NCBI GenBank assembly: GCA_033763735.1
Contig: JANRJY010000056.1
Coordinates: forward strand, 1-23,211
Direction: 5' to 3'
Source: JANRJY01 sp033763735
Lineage (GTDB): Bacteria; Bacteroidota; Bacteroidia; Cytophagales; UBA9547
Length of the DNA: 23,211 nt
A program made the position numbers and the translations under genes. The notes beneath the pieces were generated by a model. The model ran no database searches. It was given only the letters and a program-made list of their open reading frames with translations, and was not told where the DNA came from. Positions 1-7,008 of this stretch are shown here, one piece after another. Every line of letters begins with the position of its first letter. Position 1 is the first letter of the stretch.

Positions 1-902
1 ACTGTAGTAGTCGATGTTGCCGTAACCGTAATGGTTGCCATTCCTACTGCATTAGGAACTAAACTATATTCTAATACTGCGGGTGCATTAGTCAAATCAT
101 ATCTTTCAATTCCAACGGCATTGATAAAAATTCTAGGTTCATTACTTTTTATTGGATTATTTACAAATGATAAATTACTTATTAAAGATGGGTTTGAACT
201 TGTAGCGCTAAATGTGATGTTATTTGTTAAGTCGGTAGCATCTACTGGTAATTCTAGTTTTACTCTCTTTGGAGCAGAATTTATGTAAGTATACTCCGTT
301 GGCACTCCTTTAAAATAAGGGAAAAATTTTCCCGAATTATTAGATGATGCGGATCCAATTATTAAATTGTCTAGAAACAAACTAGTATTTAATATACCAG
401 TTGGTTGAAAGTATATGCTCATTGAAACAATTGAGCTATAATTGATTGGAGTTGGAGTATTGCCTTGATTTGATCCAATTTGATTTAAAAATGGAATACA
501 GATTTTTTGCCATTTATTCGTAGCAAAAATGTTTTTGATTAAACCAAATGATGATGTAGTATTACCATTATTATCTAATAATGTAACAAGAACTGTATAT
601 TCTAACTTTCTTGTAGTTGTATCGGTGCGCAAATCGAAATTTACAACTCTGTTTGCTTTATTTGATAAATCTAAAGGCTGGGCAAAAGTTATAGTCATAC
701 CATCAGACTCTGCATCTTTCGTAAGCGATACTTTTAACTCATTATTAACAGTACTAAGTTTAACTTTTCCTGGAGTTCCTGTTATATTGCTTGGTAAAGC
801 ACCACTAAAATCAGCAAAAAAACCTGTGTTCTGAGCAAGCAATGTTCCTGAAAATATTAGGCTGTAGGTTAAGGAATTAAGTATTCTTTTTAAATTCTTC
901 AT
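1..902 (-). CDS. Large secreted multidomain protein, N-terminal part (C-terminus outside the window)
   Basis: The frame is open from an ATG at 902-900 to the window edge, about 300 codons without a stop. The protein starts MKNLKRIL, has a hydrophobic core and a cleavage-like site after LLAQ, so it should be exported. Residues ~25-190 look like a beta-sandwich carbohydrate-binding-type module (FFADF start, LDNLIIG end); residues ~200-300 begin an Ig/cadherin-like region. By eye about three quarters of residues match the start of the 2096-aa protein at 16813-23103, with the same order of segments, so the two are paralogues. The lost part may therefore include a GH30-like domain, BIG2 repeats and a T9SS tail, but this is inference. 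The start codon lies inside a 113-bp segment identical to the one upstream of the paralogue. Confidence 0.85.
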   Translation of the reverse strand, partial: MKNLKRILNSLTYSLIFSGTLLAQNTGFFADFSGALPSNITGTPGKVKLSTVNNELKVSLTKDAESDGMTITFAQPLDLSNKANRVVNFDLRTDTTTRKLEYTVLVTLLDNNGNTTSSFGLIKNIFATNKWQKICIPFLNQIGSNQGNTPTPINYSSIVSMSIYFQPTGILNTSLFLDNLIIGSASSNNSGKFFPYFKGVPTEYTYINSAPKRVKLELPVDATDLTNNITFSATSSNPSLISNLSFVNNPIKSNEPRIFINAVGIERYDLTNAPAVLEYSLVPNAVGMATITVTATSTTT

Positions 903-943
903 ATTAAAAATATTCAAAAATTTATAGGTTTTGTTATATTATA

Positions 944-974
944 CAAATATAATGTTTCATTTATTACATACAAT
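944..974 (-). promoter_or_regulatory. Candidate Bacteroidota promoter of the partial gene at 1-902
   Basis: On the minus strand a -7 box TATATTTG (951-944) fits the consensus TAnnTTTG exactly. A -33-like ATTG (974-971, one mismatch to TTTG) lies 19 bp upstream. The start codon is 42 bp downstream of the -7 box. The same promoter occurs at 23145-23175. Confidence 0.55.
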
Positions 975-977
975 AAA

Positions 978-1006
978 AAAGGGGGCGTATTTTCATAGCC
1001 CCCTTT
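978..1006 (-). terminator. Rho-independent terminator of the BIG2 protein gene at 1032-3137
   Basis: The arms AAAGGGGGC (978-986) and GCCCCCTTT (998-1006) pair perfectly. On the minus strand the stem is followed by a run of T. It lies 25 bp after the stop codon at 1034-1032. An identical copy is at 23179-23207. Confidence 0.9.
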
Positions 1007-1031
1007 AATTATTTAAGAAATAACAAATTCA

Positions 1032-3137
1032 TTACTCTTTAGAAATGGTTTTTCTAACAATTCCTTTGTTTGTTTCTATTATTATAATATACAAACCTTT
1101 AGTTAATCCAGCTACAGATACTTCTGAACCGGAAGCACTTGCTACTACCGAACCAGTAACATCGATTATAGTAATTGTCGATACAACTGCATCACCTGCG
1201 CTTGCCGAAATATTGGTTGTTGCAGGGTTAGGATATACACTCACTTCAGAAGAAGATATTCCCGAACTGATGTTAGTTCCTGGCGTTGTAGGATTAACAC
1301 CAGAAGTTGTTCCTGCTACTGTTGTGATTGTAATTACTATCGTTCCTTTTACGCTTGGTGTTGATACAGAAGTAGAGGTTATAGTTACAACTCCTGCTGC
1401 AGCTGCAGTTACCACCCCTGTTGTGCTATTCACACCCGCTATTGTAGACGATGAAGAATAAGTTACTGTTTTGTTTGTTGCATTTGCAGGTAAAACGGTT
1501 GAAGTTAATGTAGTTACGCCACCTACTGTAAGCGTAGAAGTGCCACTTACCGATATACTTGACACTGGAGTAGTATTAGTTAGGATAGTGATAACTGCGA
1601 TGCCTTTAACAGTTGGGGTTAATACGGATGTAGCAGTAATTGTTACTACTCCTGCAGAAACTGCCGTTAACAAACCAGTAGTTGTATTCAAAGTTGCTGC
1701 ACCCGAACTAACAGCCCAAGTTACTGCATTGTTTACTGTAAATGCAGGGGTTGTAGCTGCAGATAACGTAGCAGTACCACCAATGGTTAATGTTGAGGGT
1801 GCACCTGATACAGAAACACCAGTCACCGAAGACGATAACACGGTTATTACAACCATTGATGTTAATCCACCTTCTGCTGTTCCTGTGATTGTTACTACTC
1901 CAAACGAATTTCCAACAACCTGACTTCCTACTAATGAAGCAATATTAACATTAGAACTAGTTAATGTTACATTTTGATTTGAAGCATTTGCTGGCAGAAT
2001 AGAAGCAGTAATATTTGCAATAGTAAATCCATCACTGGTTAGGGTTGTTACATCAGATGAAATTGACACGCTTGTAACCGGAACATTTTGAATGGTATAT
2101 ACATATGTTTTTGCTGATGAAGGCACAAACACAGAAGCTGCAGTTACAGTTACTGTTCCCGTTGCTAATCCTGAAAAAGTAAACGTACCAGTACTTTTAT
2201 CAATACTGATTAAATTAGTAGATCCAGCCACTGTGTAATTAACATATGAAAGATTGTTCGCATACAATTCATCGCCATCAGATGCTATTGAAAATGCTCC
2301 TGTTTGGTTTTGTGAAACGTTTCCAGTAGCCACATTTGATGTAATCGTTGCATTGGTTGTTGGTGTCAACCCAAGTCCTAAGTCATCAAAAGTAATATTA
2401 CCTACTAATCCACTTGTTTTAATACTAAGGGCTCCAACGTTTCCTGCTGGCAAATCTGTCGCAACAAAAACATTAGTAGAATTGGCAGGAACTGCATATT
2501 CTCTTGTAAAAGCAGTACCCGGCCAAATTGCGCCACCTGTATAAAAACCAAATCGCACAAAACCTGACAATGAAGTTGGGTTTGTTACTACAATACTAAA
2601 ATTTGGATTTGCTGTAGTTATTGCAACAGGGTTAGATGCATCAGCCCAAAATCCATCTCCAGTTGAAGATAATTTCATATAAAATCCATACCTTGCATCA
2701 TATGTAGCAAGTGTACCGGTTGTAACATTGCCACCACCTAATCCATAACTTGATGGTGTTGGGGTATTTACTCCTAGAGTTAAGTTATCTGTTGTGGTAC
2801 CATACAAGTTGCCATCACCTGAAATTGTAAATACATTTGGATCTATGTCAAAAATCCCTGATCCACCTTTAATATAATATGCAGCAGGTTGGTTTACCCC
2901 AGTGGTGGTTCCTGTACCTACAGAGGCGTTGCCTCCTTTATTGTCTGTTATATTAATAAATGGCTTAACTCCGGTAGTTAGTGTCCACGCATCTGTACTA
3001 CCACAGCAATAAAAATTTCCACCAAAACTACCGTTAAACAACTGCCTATAAGTACTTCCTGTTATTGTGGTTACCGCTTGAGAAAAACTCAAGTTGTATG
3101 TTATAATAATTGTAATTAAAGTAATTAATCTTTTCAT
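1032..3137 (-). CDS. T9SS-secreted protein with BIG2 Ig-like repeats (surface or extracellular)
   Basis: The ATG at 3137-3135 gives a 701-aa protein with a clear signal peptide (MKRLITLITIIITYNLSFSQ); a further upstream start at 3191 would put 18 non-signal residues in front and is less likely. Residues ~20-250 form a glycine- and threonine-rich N-terminal region that I do not recognise; it contains NFYCCGSTDAW. Next comes an Ig/cadherin-like segment, then at least three BIG2-type repeats (~350-630) with the usual ILPANA...VTW...TG.(L/V)TA...G.VTITATS pattern. A linker rich in T, P, G and S leads to a C-terminal T9SS type A sorting domain (VSVYPNPATTNIS... ending KTISKE). It should be exported by Sec, then secreted or anchored by the type IX system. 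BIG2 repeats occur in adhesins and glycan-active proteins; no catalytic domain is recognisable. It is divergent to the primase gene and ends in the terminator at 978-1006. Confidence 0.85.
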   Translation of the reverse strand: MKRLITLITIIITYNLSFSQAVTTITGSTYRQLFNGSFGGNFYCCGSTDAWTLTTGVKPFINITDNKGGNASVGTGTTTGVNQPAAYYIKGGSGIFDIDPNVFTISGDGNLYGTTTDNLTLGVNTPTPSSYGLGGGNVTTGTLATYDARYGFYMKLSSTGDGFWADASNPVAITTANPNFSIVVTNPTSLSGFVRFGFYTGGAIWPGTAFTREYAVPANSTNVFVATDLPAGNVGALSIKTSGLVGNITFDDLGLGLTPTTNATITSNVATGNVSQNQTGAFSIASDGDELYANNLSYVNYTVAGSTNLISIDKSTGTFTFSGLATGTVTVTAASVFVPSSAKTYVYTIQNVPVTSVSISSDVTTLTSDGFTIANITASILPANASNQNVTLTSSNVNIASLVGSQVVGNSFGVVTITGTAEGGLTSMVVITVLSSSVTGVSVSGAPSTLTIGGTATLSAATTPAFTVNNAVTWAVSSGAATLNTTTGLLTAVSAGVVTITATSVLTPTVKGIAVITILTNTTPVSSISVSGTSTLTVGGVTTLTSTVLPANATNKTVTYSSSSTIAGVNSTTGVVTAAAAGVVTITSTSVSTPSVKGTIVITITTVAGTTSGVNPTTPGTNISSGISSSEVSVYPNPATTNISASAGDAVVSTITIIDVTGSVVASASGSEVSVAGLTKGLYIIIIETNKGIVRKTISKE

Positions 3138-3283
3138 TTTATAATTTTTTAAAGTTGAAATTAGATTTAAATAATGTTGCAATTTATACAAATTATATTT
3201 TTCCTACCAAATCTTACACAGTTTATTTTAATATTACTTATGTTATTTAATAATATCTGTAATATAATATTATTATGTAATAA

Positions 3284-3313
3284 TTTGTTCTTACGTAAAC
3301 TTGTATAACTTTG
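3284..3313 (+). promoter_or_regulatory. Candidate Bacteroidota promoter of the primase-helicase gene
   Basis: There is a -33 TTTG (3284-3287), 18 bp, then a -7 TAACTTTG (3306-3313) that fits TAnnTTTG exactly. The ATG at 3335 is 21 bp after the -7 box, so the leader would be short. The region just upstream (3231-3284) carries several GTAATA/TATTAC half-sites also seen around the other rep/par genes. Confidence 0.65.
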
Positions 3314-3334
3314 TAAGCTAAGTTTATTACGCTG

Positions 3335-5785
3335 ATGAAAATCTCTGAATTTTTACACGAATCTGTGTATCCTTCTCTGTATGAAAATGTTATAGATGCT
3401 TTTCCTGAGTTTGGTTTTAAATATACTGGGTATGGATACAAATCTACAACTGGTCAAAAAGTAGACGGAAGCAATGGCGAAAAAGGTAAAGTATATTTGT
3501 ATAACAATAATCTAAGCAATTTTATTGACTATACCAGAGGTTCACTTTCTGTATGGAACTATCTTCAAAACAGAGATAATCTGTCTAATAGAGAAACATT
3601 AGTTTTACTTTGCTCATTGGCTTTAGTTCCTTTACCATCTAATCTGTCAAGCGAAAATTTACAGGAACTTGAATACCAATCAAAAGTAGCGCAACTTTTG
3701 GAAGATTGTAATGATTTTTTTATCGATTCATTAAGTCAAAAGGACAATGTTTACGCCAATTCTGATGCGGCTTCTCAGGTAAGAACTTACATTGAAAAAA
3801 CTCGAAAATATAATCCTGTTCTTTTGCGACTACCAGGTTCCAAAGAAATTGAAAATCATTACCTTATGGAGCTTGGATACATGCCATCTGCTCACGATAC
3901 ATTTAATTATCTAATTGAGAAGAAAAAGCATCCTGAAGATTTTGTATACGATCATATTAAAATTCCATCCTTGGGTATGGATACTCACAAGCTTACCATT
4001 CCATTTCGTGAGCCATCGGGCAGAATCAGGGGATTTATCTTTAGAACCACCCAAAGTGATTTGGCATCCAATCAACCCAAATATTTATATTCTCCGGGTA
4101 TAAAAAAGGATGATTTACTTTTTAATCAATCAGCTGTAAAAGGCAATAAAGATTTAATAATTGTAGAAGGGATTTTTGATTGCTTGCACGCAACCGCTAA
4201 AAATATTCCTAACGTAGTTGCACTCGGAAGTGCTTCACTCAATGCGCGTCAATTGAAAAATGCTATTAAAAATGGTGCCCAAACCATTACGCTTTGCTTG
4301 GACAATGATACCACAGGTAGAGAATCAACGCTTCGGTGCTTGAAATTAATTACACAAGAAAGTGATTTAAAATGCTTTATCGTACAACTTCCCCATCAGG
4401 TAAAGGACCCGGACGAACTTATTTCCAACTATGGTATTGGTGCTTTTAAAGAAGCCTTGGAATATGCGGTTCCGCACTACATTTATATGCTTGAGGTGCT
4501 TTTTGCTGATGCAATTGATCAAAGTAAAATTAACTTTAAAGAATTAGATAAAATTCAACAAACGGCAACTGAAATAGCCGCAAATATTAAGGACCCCATT
4601 GGTAGAGATATTTTTGAAAATAAATTTATTGAAAAGCTTCAATTTTTGGGAATCACTAAAGATTCTTTAAAATCAATTATTGACAAACTAAAATGGGAAA
4701 GGCAGCAAGAAATCAATCGAATTGAGATTCAAAATGTTCTTAATGAAGCTAAAGACAAAAACCAATCCGATAATCCAACTAATACGGTCAGTTATATTGA
4801 GCAACGACTGCAACAAATTAAGTACAATGTACAAAATTCGGTATTGGAAAATCTTTTGGAAACTATTACCGAAGATGATGTACGGAAAAAGCTCTCCACA
4901 CAACCCGATAGTTTACGAACAGGATTATATTTCAGAGATAAATTCAGTACACAAGAAGAGCTAATGTTACCATCTGGAGCCTTGTCAATTGTGGCAGCCC
5001 GAACTTCACATGGGAAAACTGCATTTCTAATGAATATTGCCCTTCAAGTAGCAACTTATTATCCGGAAAAATCCGTTTACTTTTTTTCGCTGGAAGAAGA
5101 CAAAGAAGCTATTCTGATTAAAATGTTAAACATATATATCAACAAAGAATTAAAGCCGGGAATCAAAAATCTTAAATACATTAAAAACTATTTTAAAGGA
5201 CTTGGTAATACGTATCAGAATATTGATTTCCTTAGAGGTAAAGATGAGTTTTTTAATGATTATTTATTATCTGGCCGTTTGCACATACATTATGCCTTCA
5301 GCGACATTGATGAGTTGATAACAGCAGTAAGATATCTGAAAGATAAAAAAAATGTGTGTGCTGTATTTATTGATTATATACAGTTACTCACTATCAAACA
5401 GCAATACCAAACTCGCCAACTGGAACTGCAAGCAATATGTAATAAGCTGCTAAAAGAAATGGCCGTTCCATCCGGGTTGCCAATAATATTAGGTGCACAA
5501 TTCAACAGAGAAGTATTGGAAGAAGGCATGTTGGATGCAACCAAAATACGTGAAGCAGGCGATATTGAACAAACAGCCAATCTAATAATAGGCCTATGGA
5601 ACCGAGGTTTTACGCTTGAAAAAAAACAACGTGACAGAAGAAATCAAGAGGCAAAACACAATCCAAACGAAATATATGCCGAAATACTTAAAAACCGTGA
5701 CGGTCAGGCCGGTATGATTGCCGAGCTTGAATTTAATGGCGCTACCGGTCGAATTTCCAATTATGAATACGGTGTTCCTAAGTAA
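3335..5785 (+). CDS. Primase-helicase fusion (TOPRIM primase + DnaB-like helicase)
   Basis: This 816-aa protein joins a primase-like N-terminal half to a replicative helicase, as in phage T7 gp4-type and plasmid primase-helicases. Residues ~1-100 sit where DnaG has its zinc-binding domain and keep a similar spacing (…KVYLYNNN…FIDYTRG…SVWNYL) but lack the expected CHC2 cysteines. A TOPRIM fold follows, with VEGIFDCL (~277-284), LDND (~322) and KDPDELI. The RecA-like helicase domain has a Walker A ARTSHGKT (~554-561), a Walker B FIDYIQLL (~677-684) and a downstream GAQFNREV…IEQTANLIIGLW segment typical of DnaB. It would unwind DNA and lay down primers at the plasmid fork. It is the first gene of the rep/par cluster, 46 bp before parA, with its own promoter at 3284-3313. 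A palindrome overlaps its stop codon. Confidence 0.9.
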   Translation: MKISEFLHESVYPSLYENVIDAFPEFGFKYTGYGYKSTTGQKVDGSNGEKGKVYLYNNNLSNFIDYTRGSLSVWNYLQNRDNLSNRETLVLLCSLALVPLPSNLSSENLQELEYQSKVAQLLEDCNDFFIDSLSQKDNVYANSDAASQVRTYIEKTRKYNPVLLRLPGSKEIENHYLMELGYMPSAHDTFNYLIEKKKHPEDFVYDHIKIPSLGMDTHKLTIPFREPSGRIRGFIFRTTQSDLASNQPKYLYSPGIKKDDLLFNQSAVKGNKDLIIVEGIFDCLHATAKNIPNVVALGSASLNARQLKNAIKNGAQTITLCLDNDTTGRESTLRCLKLITQESDLKCFIVQLPHQVKDPDELISNYGIGAFKEALEYAVPHYIYMLEVLFADAIDQSKINFKELDKIQQTATEIAANIKDPIGRDIFENKFIEKLQFLGITKDSLKSIIDKLKWERQQEINRIEIQNVLNEAKDKNQSDNPTNTVSYIEQRLQQIKYNVQNSVLENLLETITEDDVRKKLSTQPDSLRTGLYFRDKFSTQEELMLPSGALSIVAARTSHGKTAFLMNIALQVATYYPEKSVYFFSLEEDKEAILIKMLNIYINKELKPGIKNLKYIKNYFKGLGNTYQNIDFLRGKDEFFNDYLLSGRLHIHYAFSDIDELITAVRYLKDKKNVCAVFIDYIQLLTIKQQYQTRQLELQAICNKLLKEMAVPSGLPIILGAQFNREVLEEGMLDATKIREAGDIEQTANLIIGLWNRGFTLEKKQRDRRNQEAKHNPNEIYAEILKNRDGQAGMIAELEFNGATGRISNYEYGVPK

Positions 5786-5798
5786 TACAATATTACTT
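5780..5798. promoter_or_regulatory. Palindromic candidate operator/centromere site upstream of parA
   Basis: The arms AAGTAATA and TATTACTT are perfect inverted repeats with a 3-bp centre. The site overlaps the stop codon of the primase gene and lies 34 bp before parA. The same octamer recurs at 3232-3239 (reverse), 6575-6582, 6941-6948 and 6968-6975. It could bind the small RHH-like protein or Rep; this is inference. Confidence 0.45.
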
Positions 5799-5831
5799 TA
5801 ATTATTTATATTAATAATATTATCTAATAAT

Positions 5832-6602
5832 ATGGCTACAATATTTGCAATGAGCAATCACAAAGGTGGTGTGGGCAAAACCACTTCATCCATAAACCTA
5901 GGATTTGCTTTATCTTTATTAAAAAAGAAAATTCTTTTAATAGATCTTGACCCCCAATCAAACCTCTCACAAAGTTTGGGGGTACATCAGCCCGACTTGA
6001 ATATTTATTCATTCATTAAAAAGAACCTGAATATACAAGTAACTGCTATTGATAAATACGTTGACTTAATCCCTTCCACAATAGACTTATCAGCAGCTGA
6101 AATTGAACTAAGCACAGAAATAGGCAGAGAATATATACTTAAAAATCTTTTAGAACCCGTAATCAGTAAATATGATTATATAATTATCGACTGTCCTCCT
6201 TCTCTTGGATTATTAACAATTAATGCATTTACCACTGCAAATGAAGTGCTTATTCCATTACAAGCCGAGTATCTTGCATTACAAGGTTTAAGCAAGTTGG
6301 TGGACGTAATCGGCAAAATTCAAAAAGTGCTTAATAAGAATTTGAAAATTGGAGGTGTTTTTGTAACACAATATGACAATAGAAAAGTGTTAAACAGAGA
6401 AGTGGTGGATTCTATTTCTGAATATTTGGGAGCGAATGTATTTAATACCAAAATAAGAGAAAACATATCATTGGCTGAGGCTCCCAGTCGTCAATTGGAT
6501 ATATTTAGATACGAACCATTAAGTAAAGGAGCGGAAGATTATAAAGCATTAGCCAAAGAAATACTAAAGAAACAAAGTAATATTGTTAAACCAAGTAAAT
6601 AA
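5832..6602 (+). CDS. parA: ParA-type partition ATPase
   Basis: This 256-aa protein is of the length usual for small ParA/Soj proteins without an N-terminal DNA-binding domain (type Ib-like). The deviant Walker A motif KGGVGKTT is at residues 11-18, with the signature lysine K11. The A' region LLIDLDPQSNLS (~36-47) and the Walker B region IIIDCPPSLGLLT (~116-128) are intact. The last third carries the usual VFVTQYDNRKVLNREV and AEAPS segments. The protein would drive segregation of the plasmid by ATP-dependent binding to nucleoid DNA, with an adaptor bound to a centromere. The gene following (6661-6942) is the likely adaptor. No Shine-Dalgarno is visible; the leader is almost pure A/T. Confidence 0.95.
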   Translation: MATIFAMSNHKGGVGKTTSSINLGFALSLLKKKILLIDLDPQSNLSQSLGVHQPDLNIYSFIKKNLNIQVTAIDKYVDLIPSTIDLSAAEIELSTEIGREYILKNLLEPVISKYDYIIIDCPPSLGLLTINAFTTANEVLIPLQAEYLALQGLSKLVDVIGKIQKVLNKNLKIGGVFVTQYDNRKVLNREVVDSISEYLGANVFNTKIRENISLAEAPSRQLDIFRYEPLSKGAEDYKALAKEILKKQSNIVKPSK

Positions 6603-6608
6603 TTATTA

Positions 6609-6639
6609 TTTGGTAATTCAAATAATATCAATAACTTTG
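6609..6639 (+). promoter_or_regulatory. Candidate Bacteroidota promoter of the small partition protein gene
   Basis: There is a -33 TTTG (6609-6612), 19 bp, then a -7 TAACTTTG (6632-6639), the same -7 box as at 3306-3313. The ATG at 6661 is 21 bp downstream, also as at the primase gene. This match supports the start at 6661. Confidence 0.7.
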
Positions 6640-6660
6640 TATACAATTAATTACTTAATA

Positions 6661-6942
6661 ATGAGCAAAAAAACATTCAAAGGAGGATTGGATAGCCTAT
6701 TACAAACTACCTCCAGTAATCAAAAAGCTACTACTACCTCTACAATATCCACAACATTAGATATTAATAAACCTGATGAAACCCGTGCTACTTTTATTGT
6801 AAGAGAAGATTATCTGGATCAAATTAAAGCAGTTGCATATTGGGAACGACTTCTAGTGAAAGATGTAGTAAATAATGCTTTGGCCGATTACTTAACTAAA
6901 TATGGTAATGTTAAACCCATACCAAACAAATCAATAAACTAA
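6661..6942 (+). CDS. Small ribbon-helix-helix-like partition adaptor (candidate centromere-binding protein)
   Basis: The ATG at 6661, not the in-frame one at 6583 inside parA, is preferred: it lies just after a good promoter and begins a sensible protein, MSKKTFKGGLDSLLQ. The 93-aa product has three parts. The first 14 residues resemble the N-terminus of ParB/Spo0J proteins (G-x-G-L-D-A-L-[IL]), the segment known to contact and stimulate ParA. Residues ~15-36 are a Ser/Thr-rich linker. Residues ~40-80 (ATFIVREDYLDQIKAVAYW…VNNALADYL) look like a ribbon-helix-helix: a short strand followed by two helices. Its place directly after parA and its size fit an adaptor such as ParG or omega, which bind the centromere and repress their own operon. 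Function is inferred from motif and context. Confidence 0.75.
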   Translation: MSKKTFKGGLDSLLQTTSSNQKATTTSTISTTLDINKPDETRATFIVREDYLDQIKAVAYWERLLVKDVVNNALADYLTKYGNVKPIPNKSIN

Positions 6943-6985
6943 GTAATATTTACTTTTTAATATTTTCAAGTAATATAGTATTATT
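6941..6985. promoter_or_regulatory. Two adjacent dyads upstream of the replication initiator gene
   Basis: The first dyad is AAGTAA / TTACTT (6941-6955, 3-bp centre), which overlaps the stop codon of the partition adaptor gene. The second is an imperfect AAGTAATA / TATTATTC pair (6968-6986, 3-bp centre). They lie 23-68 bp before the rep ATG, a typical place for an operator. No convincing -7/-33 pair is visible here. Confidence 0.4.
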
Positions 6986-7008
6986 CGTATTTTCATAACT
7001 CATTTACA

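Larger units (their letters stand above)
898..1010. repeat. Perfect 113-bp direct repeat, copy 1
   Basis: Positions 898-1010 are identical to 23099-23211. The repeat contains the first ATG of the downstream gene, a promoter and the terminator of the gene upstream. Identity stops on the left at 897 (c) versus 23098 (t). On the right it cannot be followed, because the window ends. The copies are in the same orientation, 22,201 bp apart. Confidence 0.97.

Noticed and set aside
1045..1923. Long plus-strand ORFs (138 and 150 aa) inside the 701-aa gene
   Set aside because: They are antisense shadows of Thr/Val-rich BIG2 repeats, whose codons leave the opposite strand open. The same holds for plus-strand ORFs within 1-834 and 17138-21343.
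3138..3191. Longer start (3191) for the 701-aa secreted protein
   Set aside because: The extra 18 residues would precede a complete signal peptide; the ATG at 3137 gives a normal one.
6583..6660. Longer start (6583) for the small partition protein
   Set aside because: It would overlap the end of parA, lies upstream of the -33/-7 pair at 6609-6639, and adds a hydrophobic, AT-driven stretch before MSKKTFKGG.
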